From NCBI GenBank assembly GCA_000827325.1, contig KN832882.1:124001-188000 (forward strand): a stretch of 64,000 bases of DNA. The letters are read 5' to 3'. Shown here piece after piece: positions 11,677 through 23,599 of this stretch. The notes under the pieces are model-generated. The model had not been told where the DNA came from and did not search any database. It saw only the letters and a program-made list of their open reading frames with translations. The position numbers were made by a program, and so were the translations under genes. The stretch is from Oidiodendron maius Zn. Taxonomy: Eukaryota; Ascomycota; Leotiomycetes; Myxotrichaceae. Positions within the stretch are counted from its first letter, which is position 1, and every line of letters starts with the position of its first letter.

Positions 11677-12724
11677 ATGGCACATGAACACACCATAACT
11701 AAGAATTACACTCAGAATATAGCCATTGTCGGGGTATGTTATAGATACTAGAACCATACAGGCCGTAAGTCTAACAGCAGCATAGGCCGCTGGAAACATT
11801 GGCAAATACATTACTGAGTCCTTGCTCAAGACTGGAAAGCACAGAGTCACGGCAATAACTCGCGAAGATAGCACTAATGTCCTTCCGGCCAGTGTTGCCT
11901 CCAAAAAGGTTAACTATGATAGATTGGAATCCGTCACTGAGGCGCTCAAGGGACAGGATGTCCTCATTATCACCCTAAGCGCTATGGCTCCCCCAGACAC
12001 ACAGAGCAAGCTCATCGACGCTGCCGCTGCTGCAGGCGTTCCATGGGTGCTGCCAAATGAGTTTGGAGGCGACCCCCTGGATGCGGAAATTGGCAAAGAC
12101 CAGATATCAGGCGAAATGAAGACCAAGTTCCGAGACCAGATTGAACGCCTCGGTCAGAGCTCATGGATAGGTGTTGCCTGCGGCTATTGGTATGAATTGA
12201 GCCTGAGTGGTGGCGTAAACCGCTTTGGCTTCGATTTTAAAAACCGCAGCCTAACCCTCCTGGACAATGGCAGGACCAAAATCAACACCTCAACTATGCC
12301 CCACGTTGGCCGTGCCGTTGCTGCTCTGCTCAGCCTCAAGGTTCTTCCGGACAGCAAGGATGACAAGAGTCCGACTTTGGCCAGTTTTATGAACAAGCCA
12401 CTCTACGTATCCTCCTTCACGATTAATCAGGAGGACATGCTTGAGTCAGTCCTCCGGGTCACCGGCACAAAACGGAGTGACTGGACCATGACTCATACGA
12501 CCGCGAAAGAGTACTACCAATCCGGCCAAGAGCTCTTCAAGAAAGGCGATTGGATGGGTTTCGCCAGGCTGCTGCATGCAAGGTCATTCTTCCCAGAGTC
12601 TGATGCCAAGTCGAATGGTAACTTTGGAGCCGTCAAGGGCCTGCATAATGATCTCTTGGCTCTACCTCAGGAAGACTTAGATGAGTTCACGAAAATTGGC
12701 ATTGAGATGTCATCAGAGGCTTAG
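11677..12724 (+). CDS. NmrA-like NAD(P)-binding oxidoreductase (331 aa)
   Basis: Exon 1 is 11677-11733 and exon 2 is 11786-12724, split by a 52-bp gtatgt...catag intron. Joining them restores the dinucleotide-binding loop IAIVGAAGNIGKYI (GxxGxxG) at residues 16-29. NmrA/isoflavone-reductase features follow: HRVTAITRED, a VLIITLSAM strand and VLPNEFGGDP. Members are atypical short-chain dehydrogenases acting as NAD(P)H-dependent reductases or redox-sensing regulators; the substrate here is unknown. Length is normal and the frame intact. A broken AMID-type oxidoreductase start lies just downstream. Confidence 0.9.
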
Positions 12725-12924
12725 AAAGGTAGATGAATCAGAAGAATTTTAGGCTACAGCTCCAGATCTACTTGCTTCAGATACGTCTCTTACGTAGATC
12801 ATGAGCTCCTTCGAAATTTGTTGGTACCTCACACATGCGTGGTACTGACATATTTCAAACTATTCTTCACGTATTTGGATCTCTCTAAAGTTGGCGCCGC
12901 TGAATTCAAGTACTTCCCTTAACC

Positions 12925-13086
12925 ATGCGGACTATTATAATTCTCGGTCCCTCCTTTGCAGTAGTGAGCACAGCACATAGACTCTTGAAGCGGGCCCCCA
13001 AAACTGGCGATGTGAAGATGGTTCTCGTTGGCCCACTCACAGCCCTGTTTTGGAACCTAGCCGTTCTTGTATCCCTCAACTCTTGA
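12925..13086 (+). pseudogene. N-terminal remnant of AIF/AMID-type FAD oxidoreductase
   Basis: A 53-codon frame begins MRTIIILGPSFAVVSTAHR and continues LLKRAPKTGDVKMVLVGP and ALFWNLAV before a stop. This matches the start of fungal AMID-like pyridine nucleotide-disulphide oxidoreductases, but the FAD-binding glycine motif (usually GGSFAG) reads GPSFAV. No further domain follows. It is read as a truncated, mutated copy. Confidence 0.7.
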
Positions 13087-13680
13087 AACGCCTGAGATCA
13101 GAACCTGACTGCTAAAATGTAGGATTTTAGGTTGGCCTTTGTTGCGACTAAGGATATTATCGGCTTCTTCAATCATATATTGGAATATTTAGCCTCACTT
13201 ATCGCCTGCTTGGATTCGGGAGCAATCTCATGCCAAGCATTGCGGAACATAACTCATCCAAACATAGCTAAATGGACTCTATGGCCAGTCTTTCAGTGGA
13301 ATGGGATCCTCTAGTTCCGATCATAGGTCTAAAGACTCGTCGCTCTCCAAGTCTATCGATCTTAGATGAGCAAAATTTCTTAAATTTGACCTATGCCGTA
13401 ACATGGGGCGCCACATGCCTAGAGGCTCCAAGGTAGACCGGTGCTAATTAAAAACTCTCGAAGGCCCCCAATATCTTCCAAGAAAAGGTGGGTATGGCAG
13501 ACCCTCCTCATCACATCGTCATACTCAATGTTGGCCCCCAATGTCTCTACCCATTCTCCAACTTCTCTCCGATGCAGTGTTGGAAGTAGTGTGGCAATAC
13601 AAGAAATATATTACCAATATGGCAGTATAATATTGCCTCACCTATTATTGGCAATAATTATATGATAAAATATAACGTGA
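13087..13680. other. No supported gene
   Basis: Possible further debris of the truncated oxidoreductase, but no frame can be followed. Nothing else is recognisable. Confidence 0.35.
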
Positions 13681-13682
13681 GC

Positions 13683-14300
13683 GCATAGCGAACCGGCCTG
13701 CATAGCGAACCGACCACTTTTTCTTGACATTTGTACAAAAATCGCAATAATTTAACTAAATTAAATCAGAACAATTTTATTTATTCGGAATTATCTTCCT
13801 CTGAGGTCTCTATTACAATTTGACACGTGCGCGAATTGTGGCCTGTTGCATTACAATTACCACGCCGTCGCGCATGTGTTTCTATCTTTAGCCGACGACC
13901 ACTCCCTGCCCGCGTTTCTTGCTTAATCTAGTCCGCCACATCCCTCTCGTCCACCAGAGCCTGAGCCTCCTGTAGATTAAGTGATTCTCCTGATTGCCTA
14001 CACTGCGATATCAGTTACTAGTTTGCCCCTTATGCTCCACCAGCTCGCAAGTGTAAATAATGCCTTCGAAACAAAGCTTAATCACACTTGAGATAGTAGA
14101 AACGCGCTTTCAGGAGTGCGCTTTGCGCTATACAATTTCGCCGTGATGTGTTGTTCAAGTGTTAAGCGTGCCTTAGGACGTCTCAGCCGTTCTAGCTGCA
14201 CCTGAACATGCGCGCTCAATCGGGATTTAGCCCTATCTCGACACTGTGCGAGACTTATCCGACCCCAACCTAGCTAGATAAGCGGAGATATTGATACGAC
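13683..14300 (-). mobile_element. Pogo/Fot1-like transposase C-terminal remnant
   Basis: Reading the minus strand, the sequence ending at the stop at 13781-13783 encodes RRGNCNATGHNSRTCQIVIE followed by an acidic tail. This is the CxxCxxxGHxxxxC zinc-knuckle-like end typical of Fot1/pogo-type fungal transposases. Upstream (about 13900-14250) are coiled, charged stretches interrupted by in-frame stops. Outside the stop lie two direct copies of GCATAGCGAACCG (13683-13714), which could be subterminal repeats. The matching 5' end was not found, so the element is truncated and inactive. Confidence 0.55.
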
Positions 14301-15806
14301 AAGTACTACTAGAGTATATAGACTCCAACTCCCGAAGCTCATGGAAACAGGATGCTTATATAACCTATCATCGGGAGGTTTGTATTCCCTTTGGCCGTGA
14401 AGCGCTCTCTCAAATATCATTGGCCGCTATTAAATTCCGCACTCTATCGAAGATGACTAGCAATCCATAAAATTATATCTAGGAAACGCCTCTTAGGCTC
14501 AGTTAGCATTTTCGTTGATTTTCTAATTTGCCTTGTACTACAATACAAAGGATAGCACCAGTATTAATTTTCCTTAATTATGGTGCCACTTGTGGGCGGC
14601 TGGCCGAAACGCTGATACAACAATACAGAGGCTGTGAGGCAGAAGTCCGGTATTGCTTCCATAGACAGAGAGGCTTTGACGCCTACACATAAATCCCTAA
14701 TCCTAACGTGTTCTAACATCGAACACCTGCGGAATGTGTTTGCTATACAGGGCTTAATACCCATCTCTCTGGAGACTCGCGCACCTGCTAGTTGATGTGG
14801 CAAACTCAGCTGAGGTGCAGGGGCACGAGGTGGCCCCGCCAAGATCCAACTCGGAACTGTTGCAGGCGACTGTGACAGTGGCTGCATCATTTTTGTGGCA
14901 ATTTTCCAAGCCCAACTCGAATTGGTGGTGCAGGTGATTGTTCCCTATATAAGCTGGGCGTATCTTAGCTTGGACGCGGGACATTTTACATCGAGCAATG
15001 GACAAGGCTAGGAACATACGGCATGATCAGGTGTTACGTACGCGATTATCTACTTGGCAAAAGACAGTGACGCCTTGGTGTCAAAGTGGCTGCGGATTCA
15101 TGGCGCACCGCTGCGATAGTTGAGGTCCATAACCTTGGCATGCCAACCAATGTTGCGAAGTGTGGTGCGAGTTAGGCTAATAAAGCACCGGCATCGATAG
15201 CTGAAACAATTGGTACGAATCATCCAATTCCTTGCGTAGTGAGCTCATGTTGCAAGCTAACTATAGGTAGTGGAATCCAAGGTCAGGAATCTTAGGGCAG
15301 GTCTAAACGGTCTTCGCGCTCGGCGGAACCAAGGACCTAAAGCTTGACGGACATACAAAATATTACCCAGGCCATATTCTCTGCAACTTACCTATTACAT
15401 TAATGGTGCGCAATGTGTACTAAGTTGGGCAGATCTGGCTTGCTGAATCTCCTGACAGCCTCCTCCGTTAGCATGGTGCATGTGAGCACCGCTCAGCCCC
15501 CTTCCTCATACACTTACCTAGCTATCAAATCTGTATGACTCCTTTAGACAGATGCACCACAGGACGCATCACACTATCGTATCGATCTTCAGTCACCGTA
15601 GAATCGTTATTCCTCACACGCATCCTCTAAAGTGAGGTTATACATCCATTTGAGTATCTGTCAGCCTTGAGAGACCGATCGAGAGCCACGAAACACGCTA
15701 TTGGGTGTGATTTCCCCCTTGCCCCCTTCGCACATAGGAGCAAACGTTTCCCCGGCAGCTCTTTTGAAAGACCTAAATCCGCAGGAGATAAACCTTACGT
15801 GAAAGA
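14301..15806. other. No supported gene
   Basis: Short frames only. It may contain the 5' half of the decayed transposon at its left and the promoter of the NLR-like gene at its right, but neither is recognisable. Confidence 0.4.
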
Positions 15807-18800
15807 ATGAACACTTCACTAGGTGTGCACGACCTGAGATCGGGTTCGCCCACTGATCCCGGGAGTATTGCTATCGAGTAAGCGTACCCTGTCGCTATTC
15901 TATCCCAAATGCATATTCTAAGCAGAGCACTCTTAGTTTGGTCGCCGTGCATGGCTTAGGGGGCCACGCTTTCAATACGTGGACCCATCCTGACTCTGGA
16001 ACCTTCTGGATTCGTGATCTTCTACAAGACCGGCTTCCTCCTATTCGACCTATTGTGTTTGGCTATAACGCAAAGAGAGTCAAGCACAATGCGGAACTGG
16101 ATTTTGCAGACGTGGCAACTCAGCTTCTTGCCGGACTTTGCAGGCTGCGGTTACTACCTGAAGTAAGTCTGTCCAGCTAGTAACCCGAGTGGCTGGCTGC
16201 TGGTCATGTGCTTGGGGGGAGGTGCGCGCTAATAAACTGTATGGCAGGAGCAAACCCGGCCAATAATATTCATCGCACACTCCTTGGGAGGCTTGATTGT
16301 CAAAAAAGCAAGTCACTCAACTCTGTATATTGTCGTTGTTTCATATATGTCAACTAACTTCTATCTTAATGAAAGGCTGTGACCTTACACACAGAACAAG
16401 CAAGGTCTATTGCAAAATGCGTTCACTCCTTTCTCTTCTTTGCGACGCCACATTGTGGGAGCAGCTTTGCCGACCTTGCCGTGGTGTTCCAAAGAATTAC
16501 TAAAGTCATCTTGGATCCCCCTAATAATTTCCTGCGTGATCTATGTACCATATCCCCTGAGCTGTGAGTGAGCCAAAGCTCCGATCTGATGGCATGGAAT
16601 AACATCTGGAGTCTCCAGGCAGAACCTTCATGGTGTCTTCAATGGCTGGCTTACAAAAGAAGAGATTCAGTGTATTAGCTTCTACGAAGGATTCAAGCGC
16701 AAAAGCCTTTTCAAAAATTCCATAGTAAGTGTGACACATCTCTTTTGGTCCCTTTTTCAAAGCAGCTGACTTCATTCCTGGTAGATTGTCACCCGAGAGT
16801 CGGCTATCCTCAATGTCCCGCAGGAAGAAACCATTTGCCTAAATGCTGACCACTCTTCAATCGTCCGGTTTAAGAATGCAGAGGACGATAACTTCAAGAT
16901 TGTCCTCGGGAAACTCAAGCAGCTCGTAGACAAGTCCAAGCAGACTCCAAGGCCTCATGTGCGGAGACGAAGTACCCACTTGCATGTGCCATATATGCCC
17001 GGGAGATACTTTGTCGGCCGCAAGACTGAGATAACCAAGCTTCGAGACTGGCTACTCGACACTGAGCAACGCGAGTGCAAAGTTATTGCATTATATGGAC
17101 TGAGTGGCGTTGGAAAGACTCAGCTGGCCTTGAAGTTCGCTGTTGATCATATGAGCCACTATGATTATATTTTCTTTGTGAACGGGACATCACTGGAGGT
17201 GCTCCGCAACGACTTCTCAAAGATCCAAAAAAGCTTGATGATCTCAGAAGACTCTAGAAGCGCTATCGACAGAATGATCGACTGGCTCCGATCCCAAGAT
17301 AGCCACTGGCTCCTCATCTTTGACAATGCGAACCACCTACCGCTCATTGTCCCATATATCTCCCAGTTGATTCATGCCGGCCAAATAATCTTAACAACAC
17401 AGGATGCTAGGGTTGAGAAGAGCGATTTCGTCCACTCGAGCCTTAAAATTGCGGCTTTTACGCCCGAGGAGTCCCAGGAGCTTCTTTTTTCTCGCGCGGG
17501 GTTGAGCTCACCCATGCCGAAAGATATCAAGGCTGCAGAGACATTGCTGGCCGAAATAGGGCACCTACCCCTTGCAGTCGATTCCGCTGGAGCTTTCATC
17601 AATGTGCGCCGGAAGAGCGTTACCGAATACGCTAATCTATTCCATAGATTTCAAAGGGACGTCCTCGACCATCGTCCTCACGCCTCTTCGTACGATCGCT
17701 CGGTGGTGGGCACTTTGGAGTTGAACTTCAAGGAGATCGATTCACGTCCGAACGCATATACGCTACTCTGCCTTCTAGTCTTCCTGGACAGAGCTGAGGT
17801 GACTGAGGAGTTCCTAAAACGCGGCACTGGATTGAAGCCAACTTGGGGACCATCCGGGGAATCCGTGTTGACACACCCAGCCGATCGATACGTCCCGGAA
17901 GGATTGATAACTTTACTAAATAACGATTTTATTTTCGATGAATCTGTTGAGGAGCTGATATCCCTGTCGATTATCACTTGCACAAGCCGAGGCGAAACAG
18001 GACGCGCTTTTATGCTTCACCCGCTCTATCACAAGTGTGCGAAGTTTCGGATGACCAGGGACCAGCGACGCACATATTCGGCCGACGCTCTATTCTTCTT
18101 GGCACATGCGTTTCCCACAGATGAATATGTATTTGAGAAAGGGTACGTACATCTCTCGGCATTAATGGTCAGATTCTGCGTTTATCGTGAGCCCTGACTT
18201 CGAGCTATAGGACCGGGGCGTTAGGCAGATCGTACATCCCGCACATATACTATGCTTACGAGTCATTTAACTATCCCCTCAACGACCTTTCCATCAAGTG
18301 TTTTGAGTCGCTCATGCCCAAGTCACCCGCGGGTCTGACGCCCTGCGAACAGGTGGCCAATCTCATTCTGGACGCAAACATAACCTACGGCCAAGGCGAC
18401 ACGGCTAAGAATGCGTACCTGCTCGCTTGGATGGACGATCTGCTTGAGTCGTCATCTAACCTTTATCTGAAGGCTCGAGCATTGGAGGTCCGCTTGGCAA
18501 TCGACTTCTACGATGTTGGGGATTATCTCGGAGGCGTGAAAGCTGCCAAAACGTTTCTGACTGGCGCCAAAGAGGCCATAAAGGCAAAGCCAGAGTTACT
18601 GGACGAATTGACAAATGCCCAATTTGGAGTAATTGAAGGAACAATCGCAGAGCTCCTTGTTATCGAGGTCTCCGTGGCCGAGAACTTTGAGGAGAGTCGA
18701 GCTCTTCTGCAGGGGTGGTCGGCACTGAATCCAGCCGCCCCGAGTAGCAAAGAAGCCATCACGCTTGGTATCCGGAGCCGTATACGAGGTAAGCTCTCCA

Positions 18801-19510
18801 AGGACCATGGAGACTGGGTAGTGGGGGAGGGGCAGCTCAAGGAGTTCCTCGATATCTTTGCAGTCCGAGGCTCCCAGACGGAGGGCTGGGCCGCCGGAGA
18901 TCTGGCACACGTCCTGATGGAGATGAAGCACGAGAAAGAAGCAGAAAAAGTCTTGGTCAAGTACCTGCAGCCGCGGAGAGAATCCCAGACACACAAGGAG
19001 CGGATGAGAGACAGGCGGAGTGACACTATATACCTCGAGATGCTGCTTGGGGAGTGTCTCTTACTGCAGAATCGCTACAAGGAAGCTGAAGACACTCTTC
19101 AGGATGTTCTCCAGCACCTACAAAACTTTGAGTCGTTGTGGCATTTTGAGAAGTTTCGCATTTTGTTCACCCTCTCGGCCCTTGCTCGGCTGCGTCACCA
19201 GGCTGACCAGTTTAGCTCTGCCCTCGAGTACTGGGGAAAGGTCCTTGACTACTGCCTTAAGGAACTAGACACCTACAAGCAGAAGGGCAAATGGGGTCGG
19301 GACACACTCATTCCCCGCATCGTGCTACTCAGTATGGCTGATTGTTATTTTGAGCTGGGAAATCAGGAGCACGCACTAGTGCTGCAACAGGAAGCACTGG
19401 AATCCATTCATAGTTGTGCTGAGCAACGATGGATTCTGGGCTTGGGAACGTACTGGCTGGATTGGATCAAGATGAAAATTAACCAAAGAATTCCCTATTC
19501 TAAATCCTAG
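15807..19510 (+). CDS. NLR-like STAND protein: alpha/beta hydrolase - NB-ARC - helical repeats (1102 aa)
   Basis: Seven exons join in frame: 15807-15877, 15937-16162, 16248-16307, 16376-16563, 16619-16724, 16785-18142 and 18211-19510. The N-terminal domain is a serine-hydrolase/lipase-like fold with VAVHGLGGH (about residues 26-34) and the nucleophile elbow AHSLGG (Ser111). The NB-ARC module starts near GRYFVGRKTEI. It has a Walker A GLSGVGKT (322-329), a Walker B-like WLLIFDN (about 393-397) and a GHLPLA motif (about 476). Residues from about 700 on are repetitive alpha-helical, TPR-like (EAEKVLVKYL, ALEYWGKVLDYC, ALVLQQEAL). Fungal NLRs of this layout are thought to mediate non-self recognition and programmed cell death in the cytosol. 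Intron 3 uses a GC donor (see findings). All motifs appear intact. Confidence 0.88.
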
Positions 19511-21228
19511 GAGATAAAGCTAGCTTTCTTAATGCTCTTAGTTATATATATTTAAGTACATTTATAAAGTTTCTATATTTCTTAAGTTAAAATTCAATAA
19601 GAATAGTACTATATTGAATTAAATTAGAATGGGGAAACATTATATGTGCTCTCTTGCAATGTTATCGGCTCGACCAATCATTATCTGCTTCTTGATAGGT
19701 TCTCTAACGACTTTTGGAATAAATACCCTAACATCGACCGACAGTTTGCGCTGTAGTCGGTTGGTCCCTTTAGATGGGATCTCGGCTATCAGCTCCTGTA
19801 GGACGCCTGTATATCCAGTCATTCCATTCTCGAGCTGAACGGGGTCAAGCGACAAACGGTGTTATGGTAGCAATAAAACATAATGGCCAAATCCGAAATA
19901 TTATATTCACGATAAGGAGAATCGGAAGTATAAGCCATGGCTTCAATCCCCTTCGAAAGACTTAAGAAGTATCGGCGAATAAGAAGTCCTAGCTTGCAAC
20001 GCTCTGCACATGCTGTTAAGACCTTGCAGAGATCATTGAAAGAGCGCCACCATGTCCGCCACTGACAACGGTCCGCTCCATGGAACCCTTCTGGCTCACG
20101 AATCGGATATATCCCGACGTCGTAGTCTATGAGTAACATGTTCTCAAAAATGGGTTTGACGTGGTACACCATATAGTAGACTTGAAAGTCAGATGCATCA
20201 AAGACTTAGATAACATTTGTCTGCGATTCCTTAGGGGTCATCTATATATTTTCGGCGTTACCACTGCACTCTTGGTCGTAGAGTATTGTCGCAGCATATT
20301 GGAGAAACGGTCTCGGGTCAGTTGTCCTTCGCATTATTATGTCGATTAAAGAACCAAATGACAATTTTCTGCAGCTAATATCAACCTGGTCTCCTCCACG
20401 ACATATCCCTGCCCGGAACCGCTACAAAGCCCTTGACCACTTCGCGTTTGGTGGGACTTGCATAAAGATTGAGCACTCAGGTGTCGATGCAAACCTTGCG
20501 GTCAGGGAGGCAGAGCTGGCCCAATCTTTGGAGAATAATGTCATTCTTTGTACCTGTCCCTGTTGTCGCCATGATGATCATCCCATATATTTTCGGACTA
20601 GGTCTGGTAGAGAGTAGTAAACCAACAAAGCTATAGAAAGGTGTTCAAGAGCACACTAATCTTGCGGAATCAGCAGAGATGCTAACATTTATATATTCTG
20701 CTGGACCTTGTAGATCGCAGTCGAATTAAATAGTTGGAGCGAGGCGGAATCTCAGCATAAGAGCAGCGTCATGCATGCAGTACTAGTCAGAAAGTATCGT
20801 AACAAAACGTCATTCACACCAACACAGCCTTTATACAATAACATATACCTACACAAATCAATCCCAGTTTCCATTCTTATATGGTTGATAGGTACCTTGG
20901 CCTCCTCTTGAATCGTGCCGGATTCTGATCTTTCCAATCCCTATCACAGTTGAAAAATGATTCTAGAAAAATTGCTTATAAAGGATTATATCAAGCAACT
21001 CTCGTCCAAGAAAAGCAACAGTTAATGTACAGGATACTTTAACTACTCTAGCAGATAGGTATCCTCTTAAGGTCGTTGAAGCAAATCCGGATGAAAACCT
21101 CCGTTATAGAGACCAAGAACACCTCAACTGTTCCTTCGACAGCTCCGTCAACTCCTCCCCTCCAATTTGGTTCGAAGGATTCAACGTCAATGACTGACGC
21201 ATGCGGGAGTGCGACTCATATCCCAGTG
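19511..21228. other. Unassigned, with a possible broken minus-strand gene
   Basis: From 19640 to 20330 the minus strand has coding-like pieces in different frames, including one open from 20172 to 19819 (MVYHVKPIFENMLLIDYDV...). A plus-strand piece is open at 20339-20617. I recognise no domain, and no set of introns joins them convincingly. The rest to 21228 holds only AT-rich spacer. Confidence 0.3.
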
Positions 21229-22032
21229 TCACAGATTCCCAGTGATGCCAATGACCACTGCAACCCCAAGAACCTGAGCGAATATGAAACTCCTCGCTAT
21301 ATTAGCCCTCGCACCGGAAGCTTTCGTCTCGGTACTCGCAGCTGATGAAGATGAGGTAGATGAACCCGTATTGCTCGACGTCACCAGAGAAGAAGTTTGT
21401 TGAGAATTTTGACTGGACGTCTGCGACGCTGTTTGGCTTAACATCATCGAAGGCGCACTTGTTGTACTTGGACACTCGGTCGCCCACCCCCACAAATCTT
21501 CCGTCGTCCCCGAGGACGGGTACGGCAGACTCGTTGAAAACAGCTGCCGCCTACTCCCGCACGCGGTCGTGGGCACAGAAATCTTCTCCAAGCCCGCCGT
21601 GATAATCATCTCCGCTTGATGCGCGCTCACATAAGCACTATTCAACGCCGTCGATGTAGTCTCGCTGCCCACTGTTCGGTTGCACTGTCCATTCTGGTCT
21701 GGAATGGTGTCTCCGCTTCCGGTGCCGAGGTCACAGTAGAAAGTGGTTGGTGTTGCACCCGGCAGCGTGCCGCCGAAGACAGAGCCTTGGGTGTGGTACG
21801 CTGTCGCGCCATCAATGGACGCGGAGAGGCAGGGCGCGAAGGTGGAAGGACAGGAGAGCAGGAGGGTGGTGATGGGGCTTTGGTCAGAGACACTGGTGTA
21901 AGCGATGACGGACGCTTCGACGGTCTGTGGCTCTGCATCTAGAAGGAAGATGGTTGCGGTGCTCGAGGACTGCGCAATGGTTTGGTGATGTGCCAGCAGC
22001 GCTGCAAGTAGTAGCCCGTGATGCTGTCTCAT
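21229..22032 (-). CDS. Secreted Ser/Thr-rich, probably GPI-anchored protein (267 aa)
   Basis: The frame is intronless. It starts with a signal peptide (MRQHHGLLLAALLAHHQTIAQ) and continues through a Cys-containing ectodomain with an N-glycosylation sequon (NRT). About 60 Ser/Thr-rich residues follow, then a C-terminal hydrophobic stretch (FIFAQVLGVAVVIGITGNL) of the GPI-attachment type. This is the usual build of a fungal cell-wall or plasma-membrane surface protein. No enzymatic domain is recognised. ATG choice is supported by the signal peptide beginning at once. Confidence 0.75.
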   Translation of the reverse strand: MRQHHGLLLAALLAHHQTIAQSSSTATIFLLDAEPQTVEASVIAYTSVSDQSPITTLLLSCPSTFAPCLSASIDGATAYHTQGSVFGGTLPGATPTTFYCDLGTGSGDTIPDQNGQCNRTVGSETTSTALNSAYVSAHQAEMIITAGLEKISVPTTACGSRRQLFSTSLPYPSSGTTEDLWGWATECPSTTSAPSMMLSQTASQTSSQNSQQTSSLVTSSNTGSSTSSSSAASTETKASGARANIARSFIFAQVLGVAVVIGITGNL

Positions 22033-23599
22033 GGTTTCACGACTGGAAGGAAAAGAACCAAGTCGTTGAATGCCGTTCTGTTACAGACCCCCCCTCGAAA
22101 GGAAAATGCAAAGCCCGAGCTAGGCCAGCGAGGCTAAATAATAGGAGGGAAGGTGAACTGTTTTCTTGGCGTGTGCGGCGCAGGAGGAGTTACGGCTTGG
22201 CGGCTAAAGGAGAGTGAAGAGGGCCGAGCGGAGACCAATTGGTGATCAGGTGGAGCATTAGGCTGCATCAGCTTAAATAGGGCTCCAATTGCATTGCACC
22301 CCTTAGCGTCCTCTAGGCGGCTGATATTTGCACCACACTGATCTCGTACTCTTTCCAAATACTTCGTATTTGGAACGCAAATACAACCCCCATCCCTGCA
22401 AAGCGAAAATCCTGTCGTGGAGCTGACAACCTGGATGAAAATGGAAAAATCTCATCGAAAAGTGTGATGAAACTTTTGTAGCTCTCTAACTTCATATATA
22501 ATATAGTGTCTGCTTCCCACCTTTATGTTCTCTCCTTTGGAACTTGTTAATTAGCTAAAATGCATATGGACGATAGAGTAGGCCGGATTAGAATAAGCTG
22601 GTAGCCGGACAGAAAATGGACCTTCGCTAGTCTAGGCAACTATCGTCTAACCCTATAATTAATTTGAATTAAGACTCTTAGACCCTAACTTTCAGTTATT
22701 TTGCTAGATCTTAACAACTACTAGTCCCATTATTATAAAACACTAAAGACCCAGCTCAGAGCATTGCCATACATTGAGAGTGTCGTGCTAGACGGCAAAA
22801 GGCGACAGGAGCCACGCCACATGAAAATCGCACGGGTAGAATACACCAATCTGTTTGGCGCCGTCAGACCTAGCTTTGTGGTACATTCCGCATTGTTAGG
22901 TTATATGAAATGGGAGCTTCAGAGGATGATTCTTTCCCAGGTGTTGGAGAGTGCCACAAGCACCACTGCAACATTTTCCTGAGCACTTTTGGCTATATAT
23001 TCACGCATATATTCCTCGTAACTGTCCGGCGTATTACTATCAAAAGGTACAATTACTTTCGTTAAAGAAATTTAAAAGCATAGTTTATGATTCTTCATTA
23101 ACGTATCCGTATAAGTAAAAGGGTTCAACAAAGTGTTCTAATGCTAAATATACTTAAGAAATCCCAGTACAATATTCTCTAGATATTACGGAACGGTTCG
23201 GTCAAAGGATTATTTCTAGTTAATAGAGAGTTCCGTATATTCAAGAGCATGGCTCATCCAATTTACCACCCCCTTCTCCCTTTTTTTACCCCAATCCAGC
23301 CCCCTTATTGTAACCAACTAATTTAGCATGCTTATATGATTCAGTACTGTACAGTATATTTCGCCAAATTACGCTGTGCATGGTTCAACATAAATGTGGC
23401 ATTCTTTCAGAGGTTTCGTAAGCAACTATGTGTCTACTTTTTCCTTTTGTACCTGTCACTCAATCGTTTATCCCAGCTCTATCGTAGTACATCGCAGCAC
23501 TTGGCAGTAAGTATTAACGACCCCGCCAGTAAAGCCCTTGCAGAAGACTCTCTGCAACGCCCGTGTTTGGCACTTTTGCTACTCAGGCGCAGCCAAACT
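22033..23599. other. Repeat-containing intergenic region
   Basis: It contains one copy of a dispersed repeat (22386-22539, separate entry). A TTACGGAAC...GTTCCGTA inverted pair lies near 23187-23240. AT-rich runs lie between them. No supported gene. Confidence 0.45.
22386..22539 (+). repeat. Dispersed repeat, copy 1
   Basis: The segment starting ACCCCCATCCCTGCAAAGCG and ending near TTCTCTCCTTT aligns with 35237-35391. Shared landmarks are AAAGCGAAAATCC, AATCTCA.CGAAAA, the ATATATAATATRGTCT block and the CT-rich end. Many differences are C/T or G/A transitions, as expected for an old, RIP-affected repeat. Confidence 0.65.

Noticed and set aside
13683-13714. GCATAGCGAACCG direct repeats as a possible CRISPR-like or operator array
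   Set aside because: Only two copies, adjacent to a transposase remnant; best explained as subterminal transposon repeats.
21616-21942. Plus-strand frame opposite the secreted Ser/Thr-rich protein
   Set aside because: It is a shadow of the minus-strand gene, which has a signal peptide and GPI-type tail.
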